From assembly GCA_030753265.1 (NCBI GenBank), contig JASMCQ010000060.1, forward strand, positions 1 to 51,283: a DNA stretch of 51,283 nt, in the 5' to 3' direction. The DNA comes from Dehalococcoidia bacterium (GTDB taxonomy: Bacteria; Chloroflexota; Dehalococcoidia; UBA3495). This document shows positions 9,059-18,004 of the stretch, one piece after another (within the stretch, counting starts at the first letter, position 1; each line of letters starts with the position of its first letter). Below the pieces are notes generated by a model. That model was not told where the DNA came from and did no database searches. It was given only the letters and a program-made list of their open reading frames with translations. Made by a program: the position numbers and the translations under genes.

Positions 9059-10035
9059 GTGACACCTCCTGGTGCTGGGCCTGACGTGGCCGGCGGTAGT
9101 TGGGCCTCCAACGGGCGTCTCAGCCGGCCGGCGAGGGTTGGGACTATCCTATTCCGGGCGACCTGGGCTGTCAACGCGCTCCACCACGCCGGAAGCGATG
9201 GGTCCCGTTGGTGAATGCCAAGGCTTGAGTCTACGGCCCGGATCTCACCTCCGCCGCTTTCATTTCCCTTGCCCACAAGCTCGAGCCCACAATGGTGATC
9301 CCGCGGACCAGGCCGCACACCGTGCTCCCGGCTGTCCGGCTTGAATCTGCCCGGCACCGTGTCCAGCGCAGCGGGGCAACCTGACCAAATGGACAGGTAA
9401 AGACTGTCCCCTAGGACGGCGCCGGCCTCGATGATGGAAGAACCATCCTGGGTTTGATGCAATCCGGCGATCTAGAGGCAGCTGAGAATCACCTTGAGAA
9501 CTTCTTGGGGGCCAGCGGGGCCGCCATGGACATGGATATGGAAGGAGCGGGCCACGACGACGGGACGGCGGCCCACGACGAAGCCGAGGAGAGCCACGAC
9601 GAAGGGACGGCCGGAATGCCGTAGCCGACGCGCTCTTAGATGGCCAAGCCGGCGCCCCCCTTGGCTCAAGTACCCGGCCCTTACAATAGAGCCCATCGGT
9701 CACCGGCACGGCAACAGCCCCAAGCCATTGTTGCTCCCGGTCACCAGGGCGGAATCGAGCAAGGCGTAGAGTCGCCCGAGGAAACCACCTCCCCCCTCGG
9801 GGCCGGCGCCCGTCAGCAGTTCGTCCACGGTACCCCGCTGGATGGCAGGAGAGTAATCTCTCGCTCCAGTCACGGTTCGAGAACGCATGGTTGATCACCT
9901 GGAAAGACGTTATGCGATCGGCCACAAAAACACCTTTGTCGGTTCTGCTACAATCCTTGTGGAGCCCCTTGGGCCGGGGCTCAAGTCGTGCGGAGCCGCT
10001 CATTCTCCGGTCTGAGCGGCGGGAAGGGGATGGTG
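9059..10035. other. Gene-poor region before the molybdopterin gene
   Basis: About 980 bases with no intact recognisable gene. Reading frames on the minus strand are Arg/Pro-rich with no domain. One + strand stretch (9415-9624) has clear coding character and is listed separately as a remnant. The last bases should hold the promoter of the molybdopterin gene. No convincing -35/-10 pair was seen. Confidence 0.5.
9457..9624 (+). pseudogene. Small ORF or 3' remnant with acidic His/Asp-rich tail
   Basis: The frame is open from 9415 to a TAG at 9622-9624. From ATG 9457 it gives MQSGDLEAAENHLENFLG, an amphipathic helix, and then a tail of repeated MD and HD pairs with Glu. The tail could bind metal ions. 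The composition differs sharply from the Arg/Pro-rich noise of other frames, so this looks like real coding sequence. An in-frame TAG at 9412 and TGA at 9382 cut it off upstream, and no ribosome site precedes it, so it is probably the end of a decayed gene. The family is not recognised. Confidence 0.35.
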
Positions 10036-12312
10036 ATGGCAATCGGGAGGCGAGAACCACCCGGAGAAAACATCGTGCGCTCCGTCACCTGGTCGGCGGG
10101 ACCCGGATGCCACGGCGGCTGCGGCGTTCTGCTCGATGTGGGGAACGGCAGGCTCGAAGGCATCGAAGGCGACCCCGAGCACCCGTACAACCGGGGGAGC
10201 CTCTGCCCCCGGGCGTTGACGATGCAGGAGTACACCTATCACCCCGATAGGCTCCTCCATCCCCTGCGCCGAGTGGGGAAGCGGGGCGAAGACCGCTGGG
10301 AGCGGGTGAGCTGGGATGAGGTGTTCGACGAGCTGGAGCGGCGCATGGCGGCCGTCAAGGAGCGCCACGGCCCCGAGAGCATGGCCTTCATCCAGGGCAC
10401 GGGCCGGGACGTGGGAGCCTGGCTTCTCATGCTGGCCTACAGCTACGGGAGCCCCAACTGGCTCCAGGGCGGACTCACCGGCAACTCCTGCTACCACCCG
10501 CGGCTGGGCGCCATGAAGGTGGTTCAAGGCGACTACGCGGTGCCCGATTGCGGACAGTTCCTTCCCGGCCGCTACGACGACCCGGACTTCCGCCTCCCGG
10601 AGGTGATCGTCTGTTGGGGGTACAACCCCCCGGCCACTTGCACCGACGGCTTCTACGGCAACTGGATCGTCGACTGCATGAAGCGAGGGACCAAGGTCAT
10701 CGTCATCGACCCCTACTACACCTGGACCGCCTCCCGGGCCGAGCATTGGCTTCAGATCAGGCCCGGCACCGACGGCGCGCTGGCCCTGGGCTTTCTCCAC
10801 GTTATTATCGAGGAAGGCCTGTACGACAAAGAATTCGTGGAACGGTGGTGCTCCGGGTTCGACAAGCTTCGCCAGCGGGCGCTGGAGTATCCCCCGTCAC
10901 GGGTGTCGGAGATCACCTGGGTCCCGGAAGAACAGATAAAGGCGGCGGCCCGGCTATTTGCGGCCGCGAAACCGGCCTCCATCCAGTGGGGAGTTCCCAT
11001 CGATATGTGCCCCGAGGGGTTCGGCGTGGCCATGGGGGTCATCGACCTGTGGGCCATCACCGGGAATATAGAAGTGCCCGGCGGCATGGCCTTCGCCAAG
11101 CCGGCCTTCGGGGTGTGGCCTTACCCCATGGACCAGGAATCGGTCCGGGGCTTCACCGGTAACGTGATGGACCCGGAGGTCTTCTTCGAGAAGCGGGTCG
11201 GGACCAAGGAGTACCCCATCACCCGGAATTTCCACTGGCGGGCCCACTCCGACGTACTCATCGACCAGATCTTTTCCGCGGAGCCCTACCCCATCAAGGC
11301 CGCGTGGATTGCCGGGAATAATTTCCTGGTGGACGGGGCGAACCCGAAGAGGCTGCTGGAAGCGTTCAACCGCCTGGACCTGATCGTCGTCGTCGACCTG
11401 TTCATGACGCCGACCGCCGCCGCCCTGGCGGACTTCGTGCTGCCGGCGGCGACCTTCGCCGAGAAGGAGGGAGTGCGCGCCTGGTGGGCGCCGCTGAACG
11501 CCATCAACAAGGCCATCAGCGTGGCCGAATGCAAGCCGGATTCCGAAATCTGCTTCGAGCTGGCCCGGCGGTTCAACCCCAGCCTGCCGTGGAAGAGCAT
11601 GCGCGATTTCTGGGAATCCTTGCTGAAGCCGGCCGGCGTGACCTTCGAAGAGCTGAGCCGGGAGCAGTTCATGTGGCCGGACAAAGCGGACAAGTCTCTC
11701 CCCTACCACCGTTACACGAAGGGGGAGCTTCGGGCCGATGGCAATCCCGGCTTCAACACGCCCAGCGGCAAAGTGGAGCTGTACAGCTCGCTCATGGAGC
11801 AGTGGGGTCACGATCCACTGCCGGTATTCGTGGAACCGGCGATGAGTCCGTACAGCGCCCCGGAGCTGGCCGAAGAGTATCCGCTGATCCTCACGACGGG
11901 CGGCCGCACCATCGCTTTCTTCCACTCGGAGCACCGTCAAATCCGGTCGCTGCGGCAGATCCATCCGTATCCCGAGGTGATGGTCCACCCCGGCACGGCG
12001 GGACCCCTGGGCATCCAAGACGGCGATTGGGTCTGGGTGGAGAACCACCTGGGCCGGTGCAAACGAAAGGTGTCGGTCACGAACCTCATCCACCCCCGGG
12101 TGGTTGCGGCCTCCCACGGCTGGTGGTTCCCGGAGAAGGGAGCGGATGAATGGTTTGGCGTGTGGGACGCGAACCTGAACCTGTTGATCCCCCACAACAC
12201 CCAGTCGTCCCACGGCTTCGGTGGAGGCCAATACAAGGCCCTGCTGTGCAAGCTGTACAAGGCTGACGGCGGGATTCCCGGCATTATTGAGAAGCAGGAC
12301 CTCCATGGCTAG
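10036..12312 (+). CDS. Molybdopterin-dependent oxidoreductase, DMSO reductase family large subunit
   Basis: A 758-residue molybdo-bis-MGD enzyme. The N-terminal cluster region has Cys25, Cys29 and Cys57, but the usual first cysteine of C-x2-C-x3-C is Gly22, so a standard [4Fe-4S] site is incomplete. GSPNWLQGGLTGNSC places Cys152 where the molybdenum ligand lies in relatives (inference). WGVPIDM, WAITGNIEVPGG and the C-terminal dinucleotide-binding part (LTTGGRTIAFFHSEHRQ) fit the family. There is no Tat signal, so it is probably cytoplasmic. GGAAGGGG lies six bases before ATG 10036. Its stop overlaps the start of the Fe-S subunit by eight bases. Members catalyse redox or hydroxyl-transfer reactions, and the substrate is unknown. 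Confidence 0.88.
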   Translation: MAIGRREPPGENIVRSVTWSAGPGCHGGCGVLLDVGNGRLEGIEGDPEHPYNRGSLCPRALTMQEYTYHPDRLLHPLRRVGKRGEDRWERVSWDEVFDELERRMAAVKERHGPESMAFIQGTGRDVGAWLLMLAYSYGSPNWLQGGLTGNSCYHPRLGAMKVVQGDYAVPDCGQFLPGRYDDPDFRLPEVIVCWGYNPPATCTDGFYGNWIVDCMKRGTKVIVIDPYYTWTASRAEHWLQIRPGTDGALALGFLHVIIEEGLYDKEFVERWCSGFDKLRQRALEYPPSRVSEITWVPEEQIKAAARLFAAAKPASIQWGVPIDMCPEGFGVAMGVIDLWAITGNIEVPGGMAFAKPAFGVWPYPMDQESVRGFTGNVMDPEVFFEKRVGTKEYPITRNFHWRAHSDVLIDQIFSAEPYPIKAAWIAGNNFLVDGANPKRLLEAFNRLDLIVVVDLFMTPTAAALADFVLPAATFAEKEGVRAWWAPLNAINKAISVAECKPDSEICFELARRFNPSLPWKSMRDFWESLLKPAGVTFEELSREQFMWPDKADKSLPYHRYTKGELRADGNPGFNTPSGKVELYSSLMEQWGHDPLPVFVEPAMSPYSAPELAEEYPLILTTGGRTIAFFHSEHRQIRSLRQIHPYPEVMVHPGTAGPLGIQDGDWVWVENHLGRCKRKVSVTNLIHPRVVAASHGWWFPEKGADEWFGVWDANLNLLIPHNTQSSHGFGGGQYKALLCKLYKADGGIPGIIEKQDLHG

Positions 12313-12637
12313 CCAACAATACGCTCTGCTCATCGACTTTGAATGGTGCACCGGTTGCTACTCCTGCGTCATTGCCGGAAGGAACGCGAACCAGCTGGAC
12401 CTCAGCCGGGCCTGCATCACCATCGGCTCCGGGCTCCGGCAGGACGGCGGCCGGGTGGCGCTCGACTTCTTGCCGGAGCCGACCAGCCTCTGCAACCTCT
12501 GCGGGCCGAGGACCCGGCGGGGACTGGACCCGGCATGCGTCCACCACTGTCCACCTCGTGTCATCAGGTACGGGCCGAGGCCGGAGCTGGAAGAGCTTCA
12601 GAAGCAGAAGCCGAACCAGAGCTTGTGGCCAATCTAG
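12305..12637 (+). CDS. Small 4Fe-4S ferredoxin-type electron transfer subunit
   Basis: A 110-residue partner of the preceding molybdopterin subunit, probably passing electrons to or from it. CTGCYSC (Cys15, Cys18, Cys21) starts a ferredoxin motif, but the fourth position is Gly25 rather than Cys. Cys63, Cys66, Cys77 and Cys81-Pro form a second site with an enlarged gap. The usual subunit of this type (DmsB/PhsB-like) is near 180-200 residues with four clusters, so this one is short and probably holds two sites. ATG 12305 lies inside the end of the large-subunit gene (eight-base overlap), which suggests translational coupling. Confidence 0.82.
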   Translation: MASQQYALLIDFEWCTGCYSCVIAGRNANQLDLSRACITIGSGLRQDGGRVALDFLPEPTSLCNLCGPRTRRGLDPACVHHCPPRVIRYGPRPELEELQKQKPNQSLWPI

Positions 12638-12971
12638 AGGCCGCACACTGAAGGTTAGCCGAATCTGAATCCCGGACGATTTGTACCACTTCTATGCCTG
12701 GACCTCATACAGAGACCGGTGATGCTTCTTAACCCCACCCCCGGTCCGGTGTCTCGTAAGCGGCCTGCTACCGGCCCGTCGTCCCGGCGAAGGCCGGCGG
12801 CTGAGGACTGGAGGCAGTCGAATGAACGGTTCTCTGATATCATCGTTCGCGTTGTAGATAGCGAAGCGATAGCATTATTTCAACCCGAACCGGTTCCCCA
12901 TCTCGGAAATAAAGAAGCCCCGGGATTCTAGTTCCGGGGCTCCTGAATACGTCGCTGGAGGCGGCGAGTTG
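12638..12971. other. Intergenic region with converging 3' ends
   Basis: A gap of 334 bases between the + Fe-S gene and the minus ribbon-helix-helix gene. Around 12776-12800 is a CGTCCCGGCGAAGGCCGG segment of the type often seen as a dispersed non-coding repeat. A terminator at 12907-12941 serves the minus gene. No ORF here is supported. Confidence 0.5.
12907..12941 (-). terminator. Rho-independent terminator of the RHH gene
   Basis: On the minus strand AGCCCCGG (12941-12934) pairs with CCGGGGCT (12923-12916) around a ten-base loop. TTCTTTATTT follows. It lies 31 bases after the stop of the minus-strand ribbon-helix-helix gene. Confidence 0.8.
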
Positions 12972-13478
12972 CTACCCTCTCGGACCGGGTTCCTTCGGCG
13001 GATCCACCTCTGGGGCCGTCTCACCTGGGTCCTGACGCTCTTCGCCCCTCTTCTGGCGCTCCCGAAGATTGGACACGGCCCGGTCCAGGACGCTAACGGT
13101 CCAGCTGTTCAACGATGTGCCGGCCCGATGCGCCGCGTCCGTGGCTCTGGATTTTACTTCAGAAGGCATCCGAACGAGAACCTTGGAAATGGAATCGCTG
13201 TCTATCACCACGGCCCGTCTCCCACCTACTTCCTCGGCTAAAGTGACAACCTCCGGCACCAGCTTGCTGCCTTCTTGCACCAGCCGGATCCTGGCGTGGG
13301 GGGCAAGCTGAGCGTTCATCTCCTCTACGATCTCATGAAGGGCGTCACGCGCCGCTGATTCGACCAGTGGCCCGGAGCTTTCCAAGAACCGCTCCAGGGC
13401 TTCCCGTTTTTCCGGAGTTTCAACCAGGGCCAAGGCCTTTTTCTGAGCTTCTACGATTCGGCGAAGGTCGAATGACAT
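12972..13478 (-). CDS. Ribbon-helix-helix (HicB/CopG-like) protein
   Basis: A 168-residue protein with two parts. Residues 1-90 are charged and helical with no family recognised. Residues about 95-140 form a ribbon-helix-helix: the strand SKVLVRMPSEVKSRATDAAHR is followed by AGTSLNSWTVSVLDRAV, the pattern of HicB-type antitoxins and Arc/CopG repressors. The acidic, Pro-rich tail is probably disordered. No toxin-like ORF (HicA, RelE, PIN) lies beside it. It may be an orphan antitoxin-like DNA-binding regulator. ATG 13478 is preceded by AAGGAAGAG. Confidence 0.72.
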   Translation of the reverse strand: MSFDLRRIVEAQKKALALVETPEKREALERFLESSGPLVESAARDALHEIVEEMNAQLAPHARIRLVQEGSKLVPEVVTLAEEVGGRRAVVIDSDSISKVLVRMPSEVKSRATDAAHRAGTSLNSWTVSVLDRAVSNLRERQKRGEERQDPGETAPEVDPPKEPGPRG

Positions 13479-13633
13479 GATGTACTCTTCCTTGCTTGCT
13501 ATCAGAATACCTATTTATGACATCTTTAATCTAGCATAATGATAGCACAAACGTCAAGCCGCCAAACTCGCGGGTGGCAATACCGCGCACCCGGAATCCC
13601 GCCGGGCCTCCGAGTTCCGGGGCCAGCGAGTAT

Positions 13634-14956
13634 CTAGGATCGCTGGATCGGTGTTGGCCCTGACAAGCGCGGAGGCAAAGCCGGCCGGGCGGCTAGTAAG
13701 ATGAACACCCCGGCCGTAAAGTAAAGGCCGGCGACGGTCATGTACAGGAGATCATAGCTGTCCACCACTTCTACAAACACGGACGCGACGGTCGGCCCCG
13801 ACCCCAGCATCATTATTTTGAATAGATTGTAGGACCCAGAGATGGCTCCGAAAGAGTTCCGCCCGAAGTAGTGGGCCAGGACCATGTTTTCCAACGGGGT
13901 GAGCGCTCCCGAAAAGACTCCGAACACCAGTGTGAAGATCAGGGCCATGGGCAGGGAGTTGACCGTCATCAAGTAGAGGGACGTCGCACCACAGGCGACC
14001 ACGGCCAAGGCCAAACAGCGGCGCGGGGTTAACCGGTCGGCCAGCCAACCCCAGCCGAGGGTGGTGATGGCCAAGAAAGTGCCCAGGCTCAACACGCCGG
14101 CGGCCTGTGCCTTGGAGATTCCGCCCTCGTCCGAAAGATAGGGAACCAGGCTGAACACCAGCGAGGCGTTGGCCAGAGTGCTGGCGCCCGCGGTCAGGAC
14201 GACGAGCCAGAAGGCTCTGGTGTGCCAAGCCTCGCGGGCGGTCCAACTCAGATCTGCATCCCTGCCGCCGGCGGGTCCCCTTCCGCTGATCGCAGCCCCC
14301 GTCGTCTCTGCTTGCTTGGCCCCGTCGGGCAAAAGCCCGATGTCCTCCGGCCGGCGCCGCATGAGCAGCACGATGGGAGCCACCAGTATCAGGCTGTAAA
14401 AGCCAAGGTATGCGTACGCGTTTCGCCAGCTTTGGCGGATGGCGATAAACGTGATCATCTGGATGTTGATGGCGCCGCCGATGGGACGGTAGGAAGGGAC
14501 CAGGGCCAGGACGAGGTTGCGCCGGCGGCGGAAAAAGTTGACCGCGGTGGTGCGCGGGACCACGTTGACGAGAACCGGGTTGCTCACGGTGCGGCCCAGG
14601 ATGTAGGCCGCGAAGAATAGCCAAGTGGCATGACTGCCGGAAAGGGCGAAGAAGGCCACCGCGGCGGTGACGAGCCCCACCGGCATCAAGGCGCGCGGGC
14701 CATAGCGGTCGGCCAACCACCCGATGAGCGGGGACAGCAGCGCGGAGCACCAGGTGCCGGCGGTGACGGCAAGGGCCAGGGTGCTCATCTTCCAGCCGGT
14801 GTCCTCGGTGATGAAGACTTGGATACCGCCCAGCGTCACCTGAGAAAACCCGGTGGCGGCGAAGGCGGCCAGGAAGGACATGCCCAGGATCAACCACCCA
14901 TAGTAAAAGGGCGTCCTGGGCCTCCAGTCGACGACTGCCTTGACCAGAGAAATCAC
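13634..14956 (-). CDS. MFS transporter, OFA/monocarboxylate-like
   Basis: A 12-helix carrier similar in layout to the one at 5339-6613. It has FYYGWLILGMSFLAAF at the first helix, GWLADRYGPRALMP as motif A, and the central loop RPEDIGLLPDG. The chosen GTG at 14956 gives MISLVKAVVDW and about 440 residues, matching the usual short N-terminus. An ATG at 15088 would add 44 residues rich in Arg/Pro with no homology-like character. Neither start has a strong ribosome site. The substrate is probably an organic acid (family inference). Confidence 0.82.
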   Translation of the reverse strand: MISLVKAVVDWRPRTPFYYGWLILGMSFLAAFAATGFSQVTLGGIQVFITEDTGWKMSTLALAVTAGTWCSALLSPLIGWLADRYGPRALMPVGLVTAAVAFFALSGSHATWLFFAAYILGRTVSNPVLVNVVPRTTAVNFFRRRRNLVLALVPSYRPIGGAINIQMITFIAIRQSWRNAYAYLGFYSLILVAPIVLLMRRRPEDIGLLPDGAKQAETTGAAISGRGPAGGRDADLSWTAREAWHTRAFWLVVLTAGASTLANASLVFSLVPYLSDEGGISKAQAAGVLSLGTFLAITTLGWGWLADRLTPRRCLALAVVACGATSLYLMTVNSLPMALIFTLVFGVFSGALTPLENMVLAHYFGRNSFGAISGSYNLFKIMMLGSGPTVASVFVEVVDSYDLLYMTVAGLYFTAGVFILLAARPALPPRLSGPTPIQRS

Positions 14957-16208
14957 CTTATGTTTCGGATTGCGGACCGGCCGCCCCCACGATTCACCCG
15001 CCTCAATTGGTAGATAGGTTGGGACGCAGGATCTCAGGCCGGGCGGGACCGCGCTTCCGGCCCAAGGCCTGCCCCGGCTCCTTACCATTGCTCTTCGCCA
15101 GGTTCAGCTTAGGCCCTCTAATCGTTTGCGTTGCTTCGGCTGTTCCATATCCGCCTATGATGCCTCGAAGGACCCCTGGCCGGCTACTGCAACTCTCCGA
15201 GATCTACGCCCGGTGCTGATGCCGGGGAGGTGCGGCCCGCAGTATGAGGACCGCTTTGCGGTTGTCCGGGATGCTGGCGGCTTCTATTGGCCGGATGATG
15301 GCTGTTTGCATCGTCCCGGGATCAGCATGACCGGTGTCTCTACCCTTCGGGCGATGCGTGGCGCGCGTCTAATTTCGTAAGCGATTATGCGCCACGCGGA
15401 TACATCTTTCAAGGGAGGGGTTCTATCCTGAAACCTGTCCGTGAATGAATTGCCGGTGACCTACCGAAGATATGTCGGACCCGGCCCGATGAGTAGGCTT
15501 GAGGGCGCCCGCGTCGCCGGGGGACTGACACGGTGGAAGGTCGCGGATCGGGTACCTATTGCGTTCCATACCCCAATGTCGATAGGTTCAGGACTTATGA
15601 ACCGCCTTCTTAGCTGACCTTAGTACGAAATCCAGGTAGAATCAACGGGTAGAATCAAGTAGACGACGAAGCTGAAGGGCCTTCCCGCGTTTTCTCTTGC
15701 CGGTCGCCTGCGAACCCGATATCCAAAAGGCTCCGGAGTTTGATTCGCAACCGCATAGTAGGCCTATTCCGGCATGCCCGGAGGGTGTATCTCCCGCCCT
15801 CGTCGGCGCCGTCGCCATTGCCTCGGTTTCAGCCCACGTGGCGATAGACGCCTTAACTATTGGCCGCCATCTGCCGTTGTTGGCCCCCGTTACATTCACG
15901 GCGATAGGAGATTCCACGCCTGTCGGCGATTCCGTTTGAGCTAGGCGGGGTGCTGCTTGTGTGGGCCGCTTCGATCCGATACAATCGCCGCCTGATACAA
16001 GCGCCACCGGTAGCGACCTAGCCAGGCTCAGGCCCGGGAAGGCTCCGTCAATAATTCGGGTCGTCGCGACGAGCCGGCGCGGACGGGGATAGTCGAGCCG
16101 GTCCGCGGAGAGGCTGCCGAGTGTTTGAGTGCGTTCCGGACATCCTGCCCTGTGCCCACGCCGCGGTGAACCTGGGCAACACCGGGAAACAGATACTTGG
16201 AGGAATCG
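14957..16208. other. 1.2-kb region without a supported gene
   Basis: A gap between divergent genes. Overlapping ORFs at 15642-16007 (minus) and 15697-15939 (+) read each other's complement, and neither shows a known domain or a ribosome site. The duplicated phrase GGTAGAATCAA near 15633-15655 is a short direct repeat. The right end holds the ribosome site of the sugar isomerase gene. The region may be gene debris. Confidence 0.45.
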
Positions 16209-17270
16209 ATGCGCATCCTGGATAGTCCGGGGTTGTATGCTTCGCTGGACCCGACCGGGCTACTCGAGCGGATGCAGGAATTGCCCAGACATTGTGAAGT
16301 CGCCTGGAGCCAAGCCAAAGCGCTCTACATTCCGGAGGGCTGGACCCAGATCGATAAGGTCGTTATCTGTGGGATGGGCGGTTCCGCCATCGCCGGAGAC
16401 CTGGTGGCGGATCTGGCATCTTCCCAAGAGACGGTCCCCGTTTTGGTGGTCCGGGACTTCCGTCTGCCCTGCCACGTGGACCAACGTAGCCTGGCCATCG
16501 TATGCAGCTATTCGGGGAATACCGAAGAGACGCTGTCTCTGTACCGGCAGGCGGTCCGGGACAACGCCCGGGTACTGGTGGTTGCGGGCGGCGGATGGCT
16601 GGCGGAGGACGCCACCGCTCGCGGGATTCCGCTACTTCGCCTGGACATTCCGGGAGAACCCCGCGGCGCGGTGGGTTACATCCTCATGCTACTTTTGGGC
16701 GCGCTCCATCGCCTCGGTCTGATGAAAACCACGGAGCAGGACCTTCAGGCCATGGTCGACGCAGTGCGGCAGCAAGCTTCCCGGCTCGAAGGGAAGGTCC
16801 TCACTCGGGATAATCCGGCCAAACAGTTGGCCTTGGCGCTGGAGGCCAAGATCATCGCGGTATACGGTGGCGGTGTTTTTTCCGGAGTGGCCCGGCGTTG
16901 GAAGACCCAGTTCAACGAGAATGCCAAAGCGTGGGCGTTCTTCGAAGTCATTCCGGAGATGCTGCACAACTCGGTGGAAGCTTTCCGCGCCGTGCCCGGC
17001 ATGGGTGACAAAGTGGCTGCCCTGCTGCTGCAACCCAGCGGGGGGCCGGAGGGCCTGCAAAAGCGCTTTCCGGTCGTTTTGGAAATGCTCGGGCAAGGCA
17101 ACATTTCCTGTCAAGTGCTGCGGGGGATCGATGGCCCTCCTTTGGCGGAGGTTATGGCAATGCTCTCGCTGGGTGACCACGTGAGCTACTACCTGGCCTT
17201 GCTTAATGGAGTGAACCCGTCTCCCACGCCCGCGATTGATTCGGGCAAAGCGCGGTTGGCGAACCCCTGA
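16209..17270 (+). CDS. Bifunctional phosphoglucose/phosphomannose isomerase (SIS domains)
   Basis: A 353-residue enzyme with two SIS sugar-isomerase domains that interconverts glucose-6-P or mannose-6-P with fructose-6-P. The first SIS domain has CGMGGSAIAGDLV and CSYSGNTEETLS, the phosphosugar-binding loops. The second starts near YGGGVFSGVARRWKTQFNEN. ENAKAWAFFEVIPEMLHNSVEAF carries the conserved Glu and His of the PGI/PMI family, and the C-terminal GDHVSYYLALLNGVNPSPT is typical. GGAGG at 16199-16203 is five bases before ATG 16209. The TTG four codons earlier overlaps the ribosome site and is rejected. This is a housekeeping sugar-phosphate enzyme. Confidence 0.9.
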   Translation: MRILDSPGLYASLDPTGLLERMQELPRHCEVAWSQAKALYIPEGWTQIDKVVICGMGGSAIAGDLVADLASSQETVPVLVVRDFRLPCHVDQRSLAIVCSYSGNTEETLSLYRQAVRDNARVLVVAGGGWLAEDATARGIPLLRLDIPGEPRGAVGYILMLLLGALHRLGLMKTTEQDLQAMVDAVRQQASRLEGKVLTRDNPAKQLALALEAKIIAVYGGGVFSGVARRWKTQFNENAKAWAFFEVIPEMLHNSVEAFRAVPGMGDKVAALLLQPSGGPEGLQKRFPVVLEMLGQGNISCQVLRGIDGPPLAEVMAMLSLGDHVSYYLALLNGVNPSPTPAIDSGKARLANP

Positions 17271-18004
17271 AAAAGTAGCTGGAAGCGGCCTCATGGGTTC
17301 AGTCGTGGATCGCGTGGAGTGCGTGGAGAGTCTGGTTGATGTGGCGCCCTGGACGATGTATAATCCATCTGAAATGGATATACTTCGCGCAAACACCGCC
17401 AAAATAGCCCTAATTGGTTAAATGCTTTATCGCTATCCCTGGATAGCGTGGAGTGCGCCGGGAGAGTGCAACATCGGGTTCTTGCATTGTGCCGGTTGAT
17501 TCCCGCAGCTAGAGAAACCAATGACACCGCTATTTCGTATTGGTAGGTGAGTGCGCCGATCATCAGTTGCTAGCCAACTGTCTATCCAGCCGAAGGAGGC
17601 CGCAGGTAGCATCCGGCCGCTATGGGTCGATTGAGTAACTGCCCCGGTGACAGCAGGGGGCAATTGCTACCGGGTTGGAGGGTGTGTGTTTCGCCCTTCC
17701 TGATTTATGCTATGCGGAACTGTCCGAATCTGGGTCCGGTTGGGGTGGGCCAAAGTTACCGGAGCTTCGTAGCGTGTCATTGTGAAGCTAGCTAGGGTGG
17801 ATGCAATGCCCGAGAACCGGACACGTCGGCTGCGGTCCTGTCTCGAAAATGTAGCTGGTCTGAGCGAAGAGCGGTTGTTGCGATCTGAAAAACCCGGATG
17901 GCAGATTCCATAATGAAGATATATTCAACTTCATATCACCATCGAGACATGTTGGATTCTCCAAACTCCCCCTGCACGTCGATCGTGCTCTCCAACGGAG
18001 CAAT
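17271..18004. other. Intergenic region with an orphan promoter
   Basis: About 730 bases without a recognised gene. Direct repeats GATCGCGTGGAGTGCG and GATAGCGTGGAGTGCG lie at about 17309 and 17442. A promoter-like pair at 17336-17364 sits between them, followed by a tiny ORF (17374-17421) and a hairpin (17431-17448). Just before the XRE gene, TGAAG and CTTCA (17914-17933) form a small inverted repeat that could be an operator. Confidence 0.45.
17336..17364 (+). promoter_or_regulatory. Candidate sigma-70 type promoter without an obvious gene
   Basis: TTGATG (17336-17341) and a consensus TATAAT (17359-17364) are spaced by exactly 17 bases. Transcription would begin near 17371, just before an ATG at 17374 that opens a 15-codon ORF. 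A hairpin CGCTATC/GATAGCG (17431-17448) follows. No larger gene starts until 18005, so this may drive a small RNA, a leader peptide or the long leader of the XRE gene. Confidence 0.45.

Noticed and set aside
9260..10060. 266-residue minus ORF in the gap before the molybdopterin gene
   Set aside because: Very rich in Arg, Pro and Ser, with no ribosome site or domain, and overlapping a better coding fragment on the other strand.
10954..12351. 465-residue minus ORF antisense to the molybdopterin subunit
   Set aside because: It lies fully over a gene with clear family motifs. High GC content leaves long antisense frames open.
12972..13478. Toxin-antitoxin pair
   Set aside because: The protein has an antitoxin-like ribbon-helix-helix, but no toxin-like partner lies on either side, so it was called an orphan regulator.
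15642..16007. 121-residue minus ORF and the 80-residue + ORF across it
   Set aside because: Each is the complement of the other. Neither has a domain, a signal or a ribosome site, so no call was made.
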